Source: Synchiropus splendidus (Eukaryota; Chordata; Actinopteri; Syngnathiformes; Callionymidae). Taken from it: 64,000 nucleotides of DNA. Under the pieces are notes generated by a model, which did no database searches, was not told where the DNA came from, and saw only the letters and a list, made by a program, of their open reading frames with translations. The stretch covers positions 21,013,501 to 21,077,500 of the forward strand of contig NC_071349.1 in the NCBI RefSeq assembly GCF_027744825.2, in the 5' to 3' direction. Position 1 is the stretch's first letter. Each line of letters begins with the position of its first letter. This document shows positions 45,201 through 56,700 of this stretch, piece by piece. The position numbers were made by a program, and so were the translations under genes.

Positions 45201-48200
45201 TTTGGGAAGTGCCCCAGTGAGGGCAGCGACGGCCATGAGACGGAGAGTTATCTCAACAAAGGTTACGAGGAGGATGTGCCAAGTGACAGTACTGCTGTTC
45301 TCAGCCCAGAAGTGAGTCCACCAGATGTCTCAGATGACTCTTCTGTCTAGAGGTTCATGTAGGGTGGAGAGGAACCTAGTAAGGAACAATCAGCATTAAG
45401 CACTGTGATTGATGTCACTGTGCTAGAAAGGAAGGAGAGAGGTCTTTCTACAGGGCTCTCTGTGTGGTGCAGCCCAACGCACCTCTTGACCATATCTGAA
45501 AGTGCAGTATGTTTGAGTGAAGTGCTTGTGTACTAAAGAGTGTTTTGGGAAATGAGGACCTAAAGAACATCACTTTCTTCATCACCATTTTACATATAAC
45601 TCATCCATCTGTGGCGCCCAACTTTGGTTCTTGAGTGACTGGACAAGAGATTTTAAGCTGAATTTCCTTTGGTCCTGGATAGTGTCTCTCTTGAGGTGAA
45701 GGTCCAGAGCTCAGTCATTTGTGAATACTATATGGTAGAAGTGCTGCTTCTGAGTTTAGCAAGTCATTTAGATTGTTTAGTCTTCCGGTCAGGTTTGTCT
45801 ACTCAGCAGTAACCGATACAAGTCCACGGGGCAAACCCAGGACCTGAGGGGACGATGACTAGGCATATTTTAATGAGAGTTGATTGTTTTCCTTCAAGTC
45901 TGAGCACCTCTGTTGAATCTTTTTTTCCAGTCTCAATGCTCCTACTGTAATCTCTGTCTTACCGTAGGACATCTCTGCCCGTGGGTCGGCAGCTCGTCTC
46001 CTTAGAGGATACGAGCCAGATGCGATTGCCAAGTATGGCACCCTAGACGTGGTATACGACTACGAATCGGATGAACAGCAGCTCGTGGTGACCATCATGG
46101 CAGTGACTGACCTTCCTGTGCTCAAACGGTCAGGAAGCCTCTCCTGGCAGGTGCACCTGGTGCTGCTGCCCACCAAGAAGCAGAGAGCAAAGACCGCAAT
46201 CCAGAGAGGCCCCTGTCCCATCTTCAAGGAGACGTTTCGCTTCAGCCACGTGGAGTCAGAGATGATTGGAAACTATGCCGTTCGATTTCGTCTGTATAGC
46301 ATGCGGCGGGCAAAGAAGGAGCAGACCATTGGGGAGAAGATTTTCTACCTGACGAAGCTCAACCTTCAGGGAAAATTGCCTGCCCTAGTCATACTGGACT
46401 CTTGCTCCATACTGCAGGTACATGTCCAGCTGACTTGTCCTGGCCACAGTGCTGCTGTGATGTAGATGATTTGCTCCCCAGGGTGGCGAGTCCCAGGTCA
46501 GTCTCTCAGATTTAACCTGCAGTGAGAGCGTCTCATCATTCCAGTCAATCAGCCAAGCTTCCACTCCAGAGATCCTGGTGGGTCTGGTGTACAACGCCAC
46601 CACTGGGCGACTGTCTGTGGAAGTCATCAAGGGAATCCACTTCAAAAACCTTGCTGCCAACAAGCCACCCAGTAAGTACACTGAAAGGTTTGGGCAACTG
46701 AAATGAGCCGTACGTAATGGTAACGTGGACCCACGATGGCTGTTAGAACCCTGGTGACGCGGTTAAATGGACAGGTAGAGTTGGCACATGTGTGTTCAAA
46801 AATAGCTCATAAACAGGTGAAACATGTACAAAAAGGCAATACGGGAACAATAGAAAATGTGGTGTGAATTCGGGGTCATTTTGTCATAAAGCCTGATTGC
46901 TGTAGGAAGATAAATCATGTCCCGTCAGGCAGTGACTGAAGGCGCTCTTCTGTCCATGATGGTGCTGACGATGGAGACTGTCCAGAGGTGGAGGAGTTGC
47001 AGACCAAAGATGAAACCAGCGGTTTAGTGAGTTGCTCAGTCTGCTGTGCTGCTGTCGCCCACAACATTGCAGCGTTGCACCAAGAGATGGTACAACATAC
47101 TGATCAAACAGCTTGGCATCTTTGGTCCTTTTTTTTCCATTGATGTCCAACATCTCTGTTGCTCCATCCACTTTCAGTCACAAGCCATTGTCAGCGGTCT
47201 CTAACCCTCGGGATGGGACCGATCCGGTCCCATTTCGGGCTGTGATTCGGATTGGTGATTGCCTATCCAACCAGCTCGGTTGACGGATCCATGAGAAGCG
47301 TTCTCGGATGAACTCTCTTCCCAAGGCAGCTGCTCTGTGAGCTCGCTGCAAACTGTGGAATGGATTTGCTTGTCAGGGTTTCATGTTTTCCTGACCTCCT
47401 CGGGGTCTGACATTGAATACACACTCAAGCCTAACTAACCTGTTTCCTAATTTTCACCTCACTAACTCCCTCTGTCCCATCTGCAGGTCTCTTCAGTTCA
47501 AACAGATGCAGATTCTTGTTGAACTGACTCCTTAACCCTGTTTATTCATGGTGTTTGCTCCTGAAAATGGTTCTCTCTCCCGACTACTTTTTTGACATTC
47601 TTGGTTCCACTGTTTTTCTTACTGCTGTCCAACCCTTGTTGTCAGACGGACTGTTCTGTTGTCTCAAGCACTTGATAGGTGGACAGGTTTATATCATCAG
47701 AGGTAAGTGTGTGGTCCCCCCTCAGAGTGAGACTCTGTCTCCATGTGCTTGTGCATGTCTCGGTGATATCTTCATGGATGCAGTTGAGCATAACCCGCAC
47801 CTGTCCTGGCGGATCCTCGAGCACAGACCGAGTTGAAATGAATGAATTGTTGAAGACATTGTTCCTGAATGGTCATGGCAGTTATGGTGTCCTAATGTGG
47901 ACAAAGCGAGACTAAGGAACTTTCCATTTGTATGTTCGCTTGTTAAGTATACACTTTTGTGCCATTGTTTCCCTCCATTTGTAGGAAGAGTTTGAGGTTG
48001 GAGTGAATCCGGCTGCCCATTACTGCTGTTGCGCTCATCCATGAAGATAACTGCCGTCTTTATTATGACCCATGTCTTGCATGATCCTTTGCTTCCACCC
48101 TCTGCTTCCTGTCTGGTGTCTTTGTCCTGTCGTTTCCTTTTAAGCTTGACATTCACCTAAGAGCGACGCTCTCGCCGCTCCTCTCCAGACGACACACTTC

Positions 48201-50921
48201 ACCTTCTGTTGAGTGGAGCGTGCCAGTGGTGTCAGGATGATCTGCAACTTGGCTCATAGAATTTGGAATGGACCTCTCTTTGTGACATTCCTGCACTGTG
48301 GAGTGGGGTAGTTCACTGCACGCCACGCAGCGCGTGCTGAATGTGAGCAAAATGGCTTAACAGGGATGAAATTCATTTTGAACGAATGAACGTTTAGATG
48401 AGTGAAAGTTTAGAAAACCATCGCAGATACACAGCTGATTCAACTGTATGCTTACCTTGCATCAATATATAAAAGAAGGCACTTGTAAGGGAAATGTAAA
48501 TATTTTTTCCATTCATCAGGGTCACCCCAGTAAAACAGCTGCCCAGGAGGCCTCTGCATCTGAAAGTGTCATTGTGACAACAGCTACTGCGTATCGCTGT
48601 TAACAATTCTTATTTGACTCAGATGTTTGTTTTTATTCTAAAAATATATTTCTGTACAAATAAACGGCTGGCCGCGAGGGAAGTGGGCTTTGGACGTCCT
48701 GTTTCCAAATCCTAGCTAAAAGCCTACTCCAGGGACAGTCAGTATCGCTCACGTTCTTGCTGAGGCGAAGTGCTACATTCCACGTACACATTGGACTCAA
48801 GCTTGGACAAGTGGCCAGACTGTGGCCTGTTGGGCCTCGGCCTTGGTCTTGGTGGGCGCCATGCTCTAGTCTTTTCTTGACTCGATTTTCTAGACGACAG
48901 GGATTATCTGACAATGCCTGTATTTGACCAGTCATTCGGATCAACAGTTATTTGCAGCACTGCATGCTCTAAAGAAGTTGCCGATTTTAGTCGACAAGAA
49001 AGAAATAGATGTGATAAGATCTGGCTCATAGTTGTCTGTCCAAGACAACGTGGGTTGTTCCAGTGTGTCAGCATGTTTTCCTCGGTGTGCAAATGCAGGG
49101 AGAACCAAAGAACAGTGATGTGAGCAAAATGCATTGATCAGAAGCTTTCAATTGACTCTTGTAACCAGGGGTGTGTGACAAGGCATCTCACACGCAGACA
49201 TACTGTCATGTGGCATAAGAAACAGGACCTCATGACTCTTTGCTACTGTCCCTCTGTGACCTGATGGGGGGACCTTGGACTGTAGTAGTCTCCTCTGCAC
49301 ATCAGTGCGACTCATCTCGACTTCCTGGATTTTCTCTGTCTGCTCGATCTGGTGTCACGCTTGTCACCTTCCAAAATGACTCAACCGAGACAATAGTGGC
49401 TGTAAGTGTAGAGAACTCTCACATCTGGTCGTGTTGAGGAGAACCAAATCTTTGTGTGACGCTCCTCATGAAAGCCTTGATTGACCTTTTTGCTCAGTGC
49501 TGCCAGTGATGCGCAGCTATTTCAAAACCGACGAGTCAAGTTAATCACGAGTCTCAGCCCGTTCATTCGGCAACAAGAGCCACGCATCACCGGCGCTGAC
49601 CACTTAAGTCGTCTATGGCTCTGCTGCGCCCCATTCAGCAGCTGTCAAAAAAGAAATCAGGGCTCTTTTTTCTGCCCTCTGTGCTTTTATGTGTGATTCA
49701 GCTGGGCGAGTGTTGGAAGGCAGCTGGCACTCGATGGCATGAAAGCTGCAGCTATTCATTTCCTCTCAGACAGCGACATAATGCGTGGCATTATTGCCAA
49801 GTACGGCTGTAGACGAACACTTCCAGAGATCTATTGGGATTGTCAGTCCCGGCGCCATCGCTCTCACCCGGGTTGGTGGCTTGGCCTTATCTTGTGATTC
49901 GGGCATGGGAATGAAGAGTGAAGCTCAGAAGTGTGAACGCTGAATCCCTTGATAGTGACAGCGTTTCCTGTTCCTCCTCATTGAGCAGGTGTGTGGATAC
50001 AGTCGGAAGAGCAGGGCGAATCAGCTCGGAAGTCAAATGTAAAAGATGAGCTTTTCTCTTTTGCTGTAGGAACCAGACACTTGATGATTTCACATCTGAT
50101 CTGACTTCCAGTCTTCCAGTCTTGGTGCAACAATGAAGTGGTTTCTGCATGCGCTTGAGTCATCTTCATTTGTTGCTATGTTTGCTATGCAGCATTCTTA
50201 TGTTTGGAACTACAACTTCTTTGTATTTGTCCGGAGCATTTCATGCATCTTGACACATCGGCTGCTTCCAGGACGTCTCTGCTGCAAATCCATTGATCCA
50301 GTGTTGTAGGTGCACTTGAGCTCCTTTGGCAGTGCATCGATGCGAGGCGTCCAACTCGGTTTACTTAAGCCTTGTCTGGAACTGCGTTTGCAAGTGCTTC
50401 AGCTGTGTTAGTCCTCACTCTATACTCATGTTGGTTAACTAGCTGTGTTACCAGTCTAGACTGAAGATGTGCACGTGCGTGTGTCACGTGTGCGAGTGCT
50501 TCCGCTTTCGGTTTGTCGCAGCTGAGTCTTCAAGTGCTTTTGCATGTTTGTTAGCGATTCAAATGGCTCTGTCTTGATCGACTGCTCGGCCTCTGTCGCC
50601 CCTTCAGACACATATGTCAAGCTGACGCTGCTCAACTCCATTGGCCACGAGATGTCCAAGTGCAAGACGTCCATCTGCAGAGGTCAGCCCAACCCAACGT
50701 ACAAAGAGACCTTTGTTTTCCAGGTGGCTCTCTTCCAACTGTCGGAGGTGACTCTCATCCTCTCAGTCTATAACAAGCGCAGCATGAAGCGGAAGGAGAT
50801 GATTGGCTGGATCTCTCTGGGCCTCAACAGTTCTGGGGAGGAGGAACTCACACACTGGACTCAAATGAAGGAGTCCAAGGGTCAGCAGGTCTGCCACTGG
50901 CACAGTCTGCTGGAGTCCTAA
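36283..50921 (+). CDS. syt14: Synaptotagmin-14, Ca2+-independent tandem C2 protein, 8 coding exons
   Basis: Membrane-trafficking protein of the synaptotagmin family. Exons: 36283-36295, 39934-39981, 41271-41423, 41981-42211, 45040-45311, 45968-46417, 46482-46671, 50608-50921. They sum to 1671 nt, or 556 residues (human SYT14 555). The N-terminus (MAVDG then [15 protein letters not shown]) aligns with human SYT14 and fixes the 13-nt first coding exon. One transmembrane helix spans about residues 25-46. A linker contains [20 protein letters not shown] and [18 protein letters not shown]2A lies at about 258-375 ([15 protein letters not shown]) and C2B at about 418-545 ([20 protein letters not shown]), ending SLLES. 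The usual acidic Ca2+ ligands are mostly missing: loop 1 of C2A reads [10 protein letters not shown] where active domains have an Asp-rich SDPY. This agrees with the known Ca2+-independence of SYT14. The downstream neighbour sertad4 is the same as in human. The exon 4 donor (GTTGGT) is weak, but phase and homology support it. Confidence 0.96.
36296..39933 (+). other. syt14: syt14 intron 1
   Basis: A 3.6-kb intron after the 13-nt first coding exon. Its 5' part carries the 30-bp minisatellite (36961-37323). From about 38300 it is AT-rich, with no recognisable gene or element. Confidence 0.85.
36961..37323. repeat. 30-bp minisatellite, 12 copies
   Basis: Twelve head-to-tail copies of a 30-bp unit (CCCTCTCACTGAGGCCCTGA then AGCAGCGTCA) with few substitutions. 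Two main variants, GAGG and GACG at unit positions 11-14, are ordered A B A A B, A B A A B, A A. This suggests a 5-unit (150-bp) higher-order duplication. Because 30 is a multiple of three and the unit lacks stops, long open frames run through on both strands (217 and 234 codons). These are repeat by-products, not genes. There are no spacers, so it is not a CRISPR array. Confidence 0.95.
39982..41270 (+). other. syt14: syt14 intron 2
   Basis: A 1.3-kb intron. No repeat or additional exon is recognised. Confidence 0.85.
41424..41980 (+). other. syt14: syt14 intron 3
   Basis: A 557-bp AT-rich intron. Nothing else is recognised. Confidence 0.85.
42212..45039 (+). other. syt14: syt14 intron 4
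   Basis: A 2.8-kb intron with a weak donor (GTTGGT) and acceptor TTGCCAG. No repeat or gene is recognised; the 3' part is AT-rich. Confidence 0.8.
45312..45967 (+). other. syt14: syt14 intron 5
   Basis: A 656-bp intron between the linker exon and the C2A exon. Nothing else is recognised. Confidence 0.85.
46672..50607 (+). other. syt14: syt14 intron 7
   Basis: A 3.9-kb intron that interrupts the C2B coding region. It contains a perfect 9-bp inverted repeat at 47213-47233. No gene is recognised. Confidence 0.85.
47213..47233. repeat. Short perfect inverted repeat
   Basis: Arms ATGGGACCG and CGGTCCCAT flank the 3-nt centre ATC, in syt14 intron 7. Significance is unknown. Confidence 0.7.
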
Positions 50922-52030
50922 CAGAACCTCAAAGAGAGGGCGTGACCGGTGGTGACCAGGAGAGCACGTCCTCTGGTGTGCCCAGACGGGCCCACAGCAC
51001 ACCGCGAAGGAACGTGCGTAATGGACAAGTTGCCCAGCCTGAGAGACGGCTCCAGGGTCTTGCACATGCCTTCTGCATCCTCTTTGCTCATCACACCTGT
51101 CCTCTTCATTTCCTCCTTCACCATTTGGTTCTCTTACTCCTCACACACTTGCCCTATTTGTCTCCTCTGAAAGGAGAGTCCCTCACACCAACATAGCAGC
51201 TGCAGAGAAATCCAGTTGTGGGTCTTTGGGGTCTTGTCTGTGAACCGTGAATCACATTTGAACACATTTGAGAAAGACGACGTGATTGTGCATGTCAAAG
51301 TGGTGTTGAGTCAACAGAACCTCAAGCAAACAACTCCTGTTTCTGAAGAAGTGTGGGGCTGGATGTGGAGGGCCCACTGACCCCTGATATCAGGAATGTC
51401 AGAGGAAGCCCACCAGCCTGCAGGTCAGTTCAGGCACTCTGAGTCAAGCCCGCTGAGCTACCATTGAGGTGCTGAATGATGCAAGGCACATGCGGTATGA
51501 TGAACTTTGGTTCGCTTAGACAACATAAAAAGCCACACCTGTTTTGAGCACACATTGAATACGTTTAAGCACTTTCATTCAAAATGACATTTAGTCCTGA
51601 AGAAAAACCAACAACTTTGAGTTCTGATGATGAATGACCAGCCCTGTGCTTCTTCAGCCTGGCACTGCAAACAAAAGCACACACCATGAAAACACGACCT
51701 GGTGACGAGTTCAAAATAGCACTCTTTGAAAAACCTTTATAGATGTTTTCCTATCTATTTTTGTATCAGAGTTTGTGAGCAATATGATAATAGAAGCTTC
51801 ATCATGGATTTATATGCTGTGAAATGTTGGTCGGTGCCTTACTGTTCCACTTCAAGCTCCTGTCTGGATGTGCGAATGTACTTTGACTTCAATATATTTA
51901 ACACAAAAAACCCTGTTTGTTGCTTTTTTCCTGATGATCCAACATTTCTACTGTTTTTGGTCTCATGCATCTACCATAATAAGCCGGCTGAGTCTAGTGC
52001 TACCAATAGGTGGCGCATTAATTAAATATC
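50922..52030 (+). other. syt14: syt14 3' UTR (predicted)
   Basis: Sequence after the syt14 stop. The first plausible poly(A) hexamer is the variant ATTAAA at 52021-52026. A canonical AATAAA follows only at 53397. The true transcript end is uncertain. No coding similarity is seen. Confidence 0.4.
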
Positions 52031-53579
52031 AGTCACTCGTTGCCCTGGACTAAGAACCTAATGCACCATGACTTGGTAACCACGAGTCTAGTCCTGCAAT
52101 CTTGCACAGCCGTTTAATAGGGGGAAACAACCACTGCTCCAGCACAGGTGTAGAAGCCTGTTCAGCTCACTGATGGGCGCTGGGAGGCTCAGCCTTCCTG
52201 GCACTTCACTTGCTGACCCCAAACTTTCCACTTCCACGTGGGTCAGCGTCGGAAAGTCACTCTGCCAAGCAAGAGACAGGATAAAGCTGGTTCAGCATGG
52301 AAAATCCTGTTCACTACTGAGTTTGGCTGAATGCGCGCCATCCAATTGGTAGTGGCGTGTACGGACTCTGCAGGTTCTACCCCCATGACCCCACTGTGGA
52401 ATGGACTTCAAGACATTTTCCTACGGTCCTCACACTCCCCTGCCTTCGTGTCACGCGGTCTCAAGGAAAGTTCTCGCTCCAGGGGAAGAAACGCGGGATG
52501 ATTGAGTGGCTGCTGAATCACAGGGCAGAAGGCAGAGCAGAAGAGAGAGCTGCGCCCTCGTCGCCGCCTGCTCCCGTCCTGTTTGGGTCGGTCACATCCC
52601 TGCACATGCTCATCTGAAGATGCTTTTAGGTGCAGTCGGAAAAGACAATCTGTTTACTAGAGAACGAGACAGACATATGCTAAATAATTTACACCTCAGT
52701 CTTATGGTGTCAAAGCTTATGGTGCTGCTTTGTGAACCGCTGCACTTAGGTTATTTGTTGTCTTGTTTGTTTCTTATTGTTTGGATAGAGCTGCAGACTG
52801 GACCATCTCAGGCGTCTGGATGATCCGGAGAAAGTGGCTACACTCCGAGTGACCAAGGCCCGCGACGTCTTCAACCACAGCTACACGAGATCAGTTCATT
52901 CATTCACCTGTAAACACTGCTCCCGCGACACAGAGCCTCAGCGCCTCTTGTGAACTAGAGATGTGAACTGAAGTTGATCCGAATCAATGAGCTTATTAAA
53001 AAGGATGTGGAACAGTCACGTGAAGAACCACGCAGGAGTGGAAACCGGATTTCTCTTGTTTCATCCGTGAAATGGACGAAAGTCTTCAGTGGGACTGAGC
53101 TCATCTCCTCTAAGCCACATGCCATGAAATCCAATGAAATTGACTGGCCCAAGTTCATCAGCTGGCCAAGCTCCACTGGTGATCTGTTGCTGGGTCTGGA
53201 TGCTAAGCCAGGGGGGTCTTCACTCCTGTTTTGCTGATAATGTGACATGACGACTAAATGACTTGAACAGAGTACTGTACAGAGCAAAATGCACACACAT
53301 TCTTGTCACAGATTACACTCAACTAAATCTCCGTGTCTCAAAAGGATAACTGCAGCATTTTACCCTCAAAAGTTGGCAGGCAATAAGAGAAAGTTAAATA
53401 AAATAATCACGGTGAATCACTAAGTGTTATTTGTAGCCTCAGCGACGATGCAGATATTTCACAACCCAGTTATGACAGTAAAAGTATAGTAACGGACGTA
53501 ACTGATCAAAGGCGATGGGTGCTTGGTTGCCCTTATAGCGTTTATTGCGTTTCCGTAAAAACGTTCGAATTTCCGTGAA
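52031..53579. other. syt14-sertad4 intergenic interval
   Basis: No recognisable gene. A canonical AATAAA at 53397-53402 could belong to a longer syt14 transcript. The rest is unremarkable. Confidence 0.5.
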
Positions 53580-53757
53580 TGAATTGAGCGGAGTAGAACG
53601 AATTCCGAGCCGCCCGTAAAGGCGTCACCAGGAGGGCTGCATCTGCTGCTGATCCTCGGCAGCGTCCACGCGCCGTGACTCTCTCCAGCGCGACGGAAGC
53701 GGACGGTGGCGCTGCTCCAGCCCTGCAGGAGACAAAGAAGGACCTCACTCGCAGCAG
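53580..53757 (+). promoter_or_regulatory. sertad4: CpG-rich promoter and probable untranslated exon 1 of sertad4
   Basis: A CpG-dense patch from about 53550 to 54010 contains a likely noncoding exon ending GCAGCAG/GTAAGC at 53757. It has a consensus donor. The sertad4 coding exon begins 21 nt after an acceptor at 60167, so an upstream untranslated exon is needed, and this is the best candidate on the + strand. The link across 6.4 kb is inferred. Confidence 0.45.
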
Positions 53758-56700
53758 GTAAGCACAGCCGTCCTCCCAGGACCCGCTCCGCTCTCGGGCG
53801 TCCCGCACCGCGGTGCTGTTCACGCGTCCTGACTGGCGTGGCTCCGCACGAGCACGGGCAGAAGCATCTCACCACGACTGCAGTGCTCGGGACACCAGAC
53901 CCGACTTAACATCGTGGGCGTGAAAGCAACGAGAAAACAGCGACCCCGGGGTTGTGTTGGTCCTAGCTGTGAGTGGAATGGAGCCCGCGAACTTGGAGCC
54001 GCGCGGGGCTCAGGTTGTTGACATGAAGAGTGGCGCTTCAGGGTTGTTTACATTCGCATGAGCTCGTGTTCATTTGTGTTTGTTAACTGACTGGTCAACC
54101 CTCTTCACAATGCTCCGTCTATCATGCTGGCCAGACCTGACCAGTGACCTGACCAGTGACCTGACCAGTGATCAGTGACCTGACCAGTGACCAGTGACCT
54201 GACCTGACCTGACCTGACCTGACCTGACCAGTGACCAGTGACCAGTGACCTGACCAGTGACCAAGTGCTCTGACTCCTGGGTGTTCTCCTGCGCCTCTGC
54301 AGCCGCTCACAGAAGCTCAGCTACCAAGTGCTGTGTGAGACACAACACTCCAAACATCCATGAACTGCTGAGGAACTATCAAATAACAGTTTTGTCTCAT
54401 GAAACAAAACAGGAATATGACCTCATATTTTTCGACACAACCCTTTGAAAACAGGAGGCTGCGTGGCGGCTATTGGTGCAGCGATTGCCATTTTTTTGTT
54501 GACGATTTTTGTTCCAATAGGCGGAGACTAATTGTTATTTTCTTTTTTTTTTCCTTCCCAATTCAATCAAACACAGAAGTCACTTTTTTTGCACAAACCT
54601 ACTGGATAACAATAAGACAGAACAATGCACAGAAAAGATTGCATTGCATTTTAAAGCAAATAAAGAAAGGCAGAGTGCTGCATATGAAACAGATAAGTTT
54701 TATTCAGCTGACCATAAACAGCGAACAGATCAAACCCACAAGGTTCCCTTTTCATCCACCTCATGTCCAGGGAATGAGCACCTCCGGTCTTCAGAGCAGA
54801 ACTCTTCGGCCTAAAGGAAACACTAATATGCAGTGTGCCGACATTGGTTAGGGTTAGACACACTGGCACTGCTTGGACCTCAACTCATCGTGCAAACAGC
54901 CTCTGTCATTGTGACTTGTCTCGTCTGTCCTCTTCGTTTTTCTGCCATTCTCCTGGCATGTTTTGAGGTGGAAAGTGTTTATCAAGCGACAGTTATCTTT
55001 TGCACCACAATATTGCGGGCATTGCAGAATAGTCTTCCCTCCACTAACGTGAAGCAGGTGAGCATTTGGCGTCTTGTAAGTCTTCCTCTCAACAAGACGC
55101 TTGTGAATATGGTGACGCACAAGCGGTGTAGAAGTAATGGGACAAAATGGCCGCACAGAATTGGTTGAAATTGCGTTAATAGTTGCGATTGCATTTGTGA
55201 ATTGCTGTATAAATAAAGGTTGCCTTAGAATGCTGTGGCAGAAGTGTTACTTCACTAATCCTGCGCTCGCAGGTCTGCTAAAAGGGACCAGCCAAGCTGG
55301 ATGGAGCTGACACCAGCTTGGCGAACGCCACAGCGTGGTCGCCCTCAGAGCAGGAAGAAACCACACATCTCACTGTATTAAACAGAGAACTGGAATTGTG
55401 TGCGGCAGGTCCGTGAATGGTACATTCAATTCTACCTTTACCTGCTTCTGGGTCCAGTCCAGTCCAGTCTGGATGCCAGCCTACGACACACTTGGTGGAG
55501 ATGCTGCCATCTATTGTCCAGTGGATGCTGCACCATGGAAGCTGTGCTCTGATGATGAGCAGGCCAGCCATGATTGTCTCACATTGTACCCACGGGGTAC
55601 TGTCATGTTGATGCTGAGTACCTGGTGCTGGAAACTACCTGAAAGTTTTGGTCCGACGTGAGGAAGGTGTGGGTTTGGGTTAAGAGCTGGGAGTCCCGAT
55701 CCACTGGGGGGTGCTAACATTAGTACACACTAGTTTGCAGGAGACCGTGAAGATTCATTTTTCTCCTCACCCTTTTCTCTGCAGGAATTGGATGCAGCTG
55801 TAGAAAAGTTTAAAAAAATGGTCACACAAATCCTAAAATGTATTTGAAGAAAAGTCAGAGGGAACTGAAATATACACTCCTTCATTCATTCATAGAGGTG
55901 GAATGTACAGTACTAGTCTTGGCATGTTGGCCATGCAACATCCAGAAAAGTGTTGTTCATCATGGACGAGTCGGCACAGGGCAGTTTGGTCCTCCTTGAT
56001 AAACATGCTTTTGTTTGTATGGTGCCACGACTGAGCTCTGACTGACCTCTCCCTTGAAAAAGCACAACTAGTGCTATTTTGTCACATGTGGTCATGACAC
56101 CGTGAGGAACATCCAACCCTGATCATCGGCGTGGAGGACCAGACTACAGAAGTCTCTTTGCTTCCTGCCAAAGCCCTTCACTCCTTTGTTCCATCTCATC
56201 CAAAAGCCCTTGCTGTGATTCCTCCTCTTCCACTTCTGTGCTGTGGTGCTATCAATCAAATGGAGCTCTCAGCAGACTCGTCTGCTCATTAGGGATGTGA
56301 ACCTGTAGGTAGCCTGCAGCCCTGCCAAGCCATTCATCTCTCTCAGCAGGACACGAGCTCTCACATCTGGAGCAGCGTTTGGAAAACACAGCTTTTCACT
56401 GCGATGATCCTTGTTGAAGAGAGTCAATACGTTTTTCACAAGGGTGTGTCTGCAGCTCCCCTGTAGGGAAATACACCTTTAATGTATCCTCCACCTGTCC
56501 GTTTACTGTGAGAGTGACGACCAAAAACCCACAAGTTCAATCCAAAAGAACATATTCCCTGACAGAGGAGTCTCATTTCTCAGCACCTACGCCTGACGTA
56601 GCTCAAGAGGTGTAGAGACTGTCTGGCCCGGACCCTTTTCTTCCACCTTCAGTCCATCTTTTAAGGCCCAGTCTCCGGTGTTTGCTCCTGGTGTCTTCAG

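Noticed and set aside
46890..47171. Minus-strand 95-codon open frame in syt14 intron 7
   Set aside because: It seemed possibly repeat-derived, but I could not match it to a transposon or protein domain, so it is not listed as a feature.
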